DNA of 5,454 bases, taken from positions 1 to 5,454 of the forward strand of contig JAQBZT010000206.1 of assembly GCA_027622355.1 (NCBI GenBank), written 5' to 3'. The position numbers were made by a program, and so were the translations under genes. A model generated the notes under the pieces. The model was not told where the DNA came from, searched no databases, and saw only the letters and a list, made by a program, of their open reading frames with translations. Positions 5,378-5,454 of the stretch are shown here, piece after piece (the stretch's first letter is position 1; each line of letters starts with the position of its first letter). Source of the DNA: a bacterium (GTDB taxonomy: Bacteria > UBA8248).

Positions 5378-5454
5378 TTATCTGTTATCCCGGAAATGCA
5401 GGCAAAATATGGCAGAAATCATCTCCGAATCTTCCAATAATAAAAATACCAGTC
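5378..5454 (-). other. AT-rich leader upstream of the glycosyltransferase
   Basis: This 77-nt stretch is visibly richer in A and T than the genes, as expected of an intergenic region. On the minus strand a weak extended -10 (TG-C-CATATT, 5406-5414) is possible without a good -35. All three minus-strand frames are open at the window edge for 11 to 24 codons, so the tail of an upstream gene could end here (TGA 5419-5421, TAA 5385-5387, or the TAA 5378-5380 that abuts the ATG). The window cannot decide between these. Confidence 0.35.

Noticed and set aside
4289..5440. Long plus-strand open frame of 383 codons
   Set aside because: It is antisense to the glycosyltransferase; its translation is low-complexity, rich in Arg, His and Pro, with no recognisable domain.
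5378..5454. C-terminal end of an upstream minus-strand gene
   Set aside because: All three frames are open at the edge, the sequence is AT-rich, and no peptide is recognisable, so no gene is called.
1..5454. CRISPR array, insertion sequence, attachment site, tRNA or rRNA
   Set aside because: I saw no regularly spaced direct repeats, terminal inverted repeats flanking a transposase, integrase gene, or tRNA-like cloverleaf.

Overview
The window comes from a high-GC bacterial chromosome. Its gene set has no phage, plasmid or insertion-sequence signature. It fits an uncultivated Gram-negative-type soil or marine lineage; Tectomicrobia/Nitrospinota/Rokubacteria or deltaproteobacteria-like groups are my guess from the look of the proteins, and the sequence does not settle this. 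I recognise six protein-coding genes and see no tRNA, rRNA, CRISPR array or mobile element.

Left part (1-2781): a divergent cluster. On the minus strand a MarR-family regulator (start best placed at 1735) is followed 48 nt later by a luciferase-like flavin-dependent monooxygenase that runs off the left edge. The MarR gene has a perfect TTGACA / TATAAT promoter (1773-1800) with an 18-bp near-palindrome over its -10 and start point, a good candidate autoregulatory operator. On the plus strand, diverging from MarR, are a MaoC-type (R)-enoyl-CoA hydratase-like hot-dog protein with a TTG start and, 40 nt later, an MsrB methionine sulfoxide reductase. The MarR protein has one cysteine that lines up with the sensing cysteine of OhrR, although the supporting tyrosines are absent.

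Right part (2782-5454): a minus-strand pair that converges on msrB with only a 15-nt gap. The upstream gene is a GT-B (GT4-type) glycosyltransferase. The downstream gene encodes a fusion of a metallo-beta-lactamase-fold hydrolase and a C-terminal two-component receiver domain, both with intact key residues. This is the most unusual protein in the window: it suggests a metal-dependent hydrolase whose activity or interactions are switched by phosphorylation.

How the parts may work together: the MarR protein probably controls itself and the monooxygenase, and possibly the divergent maoC-msrB pair, in a small oxidation/acyl-CoA module with a protein-repair enzyme attached. The glycosyltransferase and the MBL-receiver protein are co-oriented, but nothing visible gives them a common pathway. 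Several starts were reassigned from RBS and promoter evidence: MarR 1735, MaoC TTG 1887, MBL-receiver 4131.
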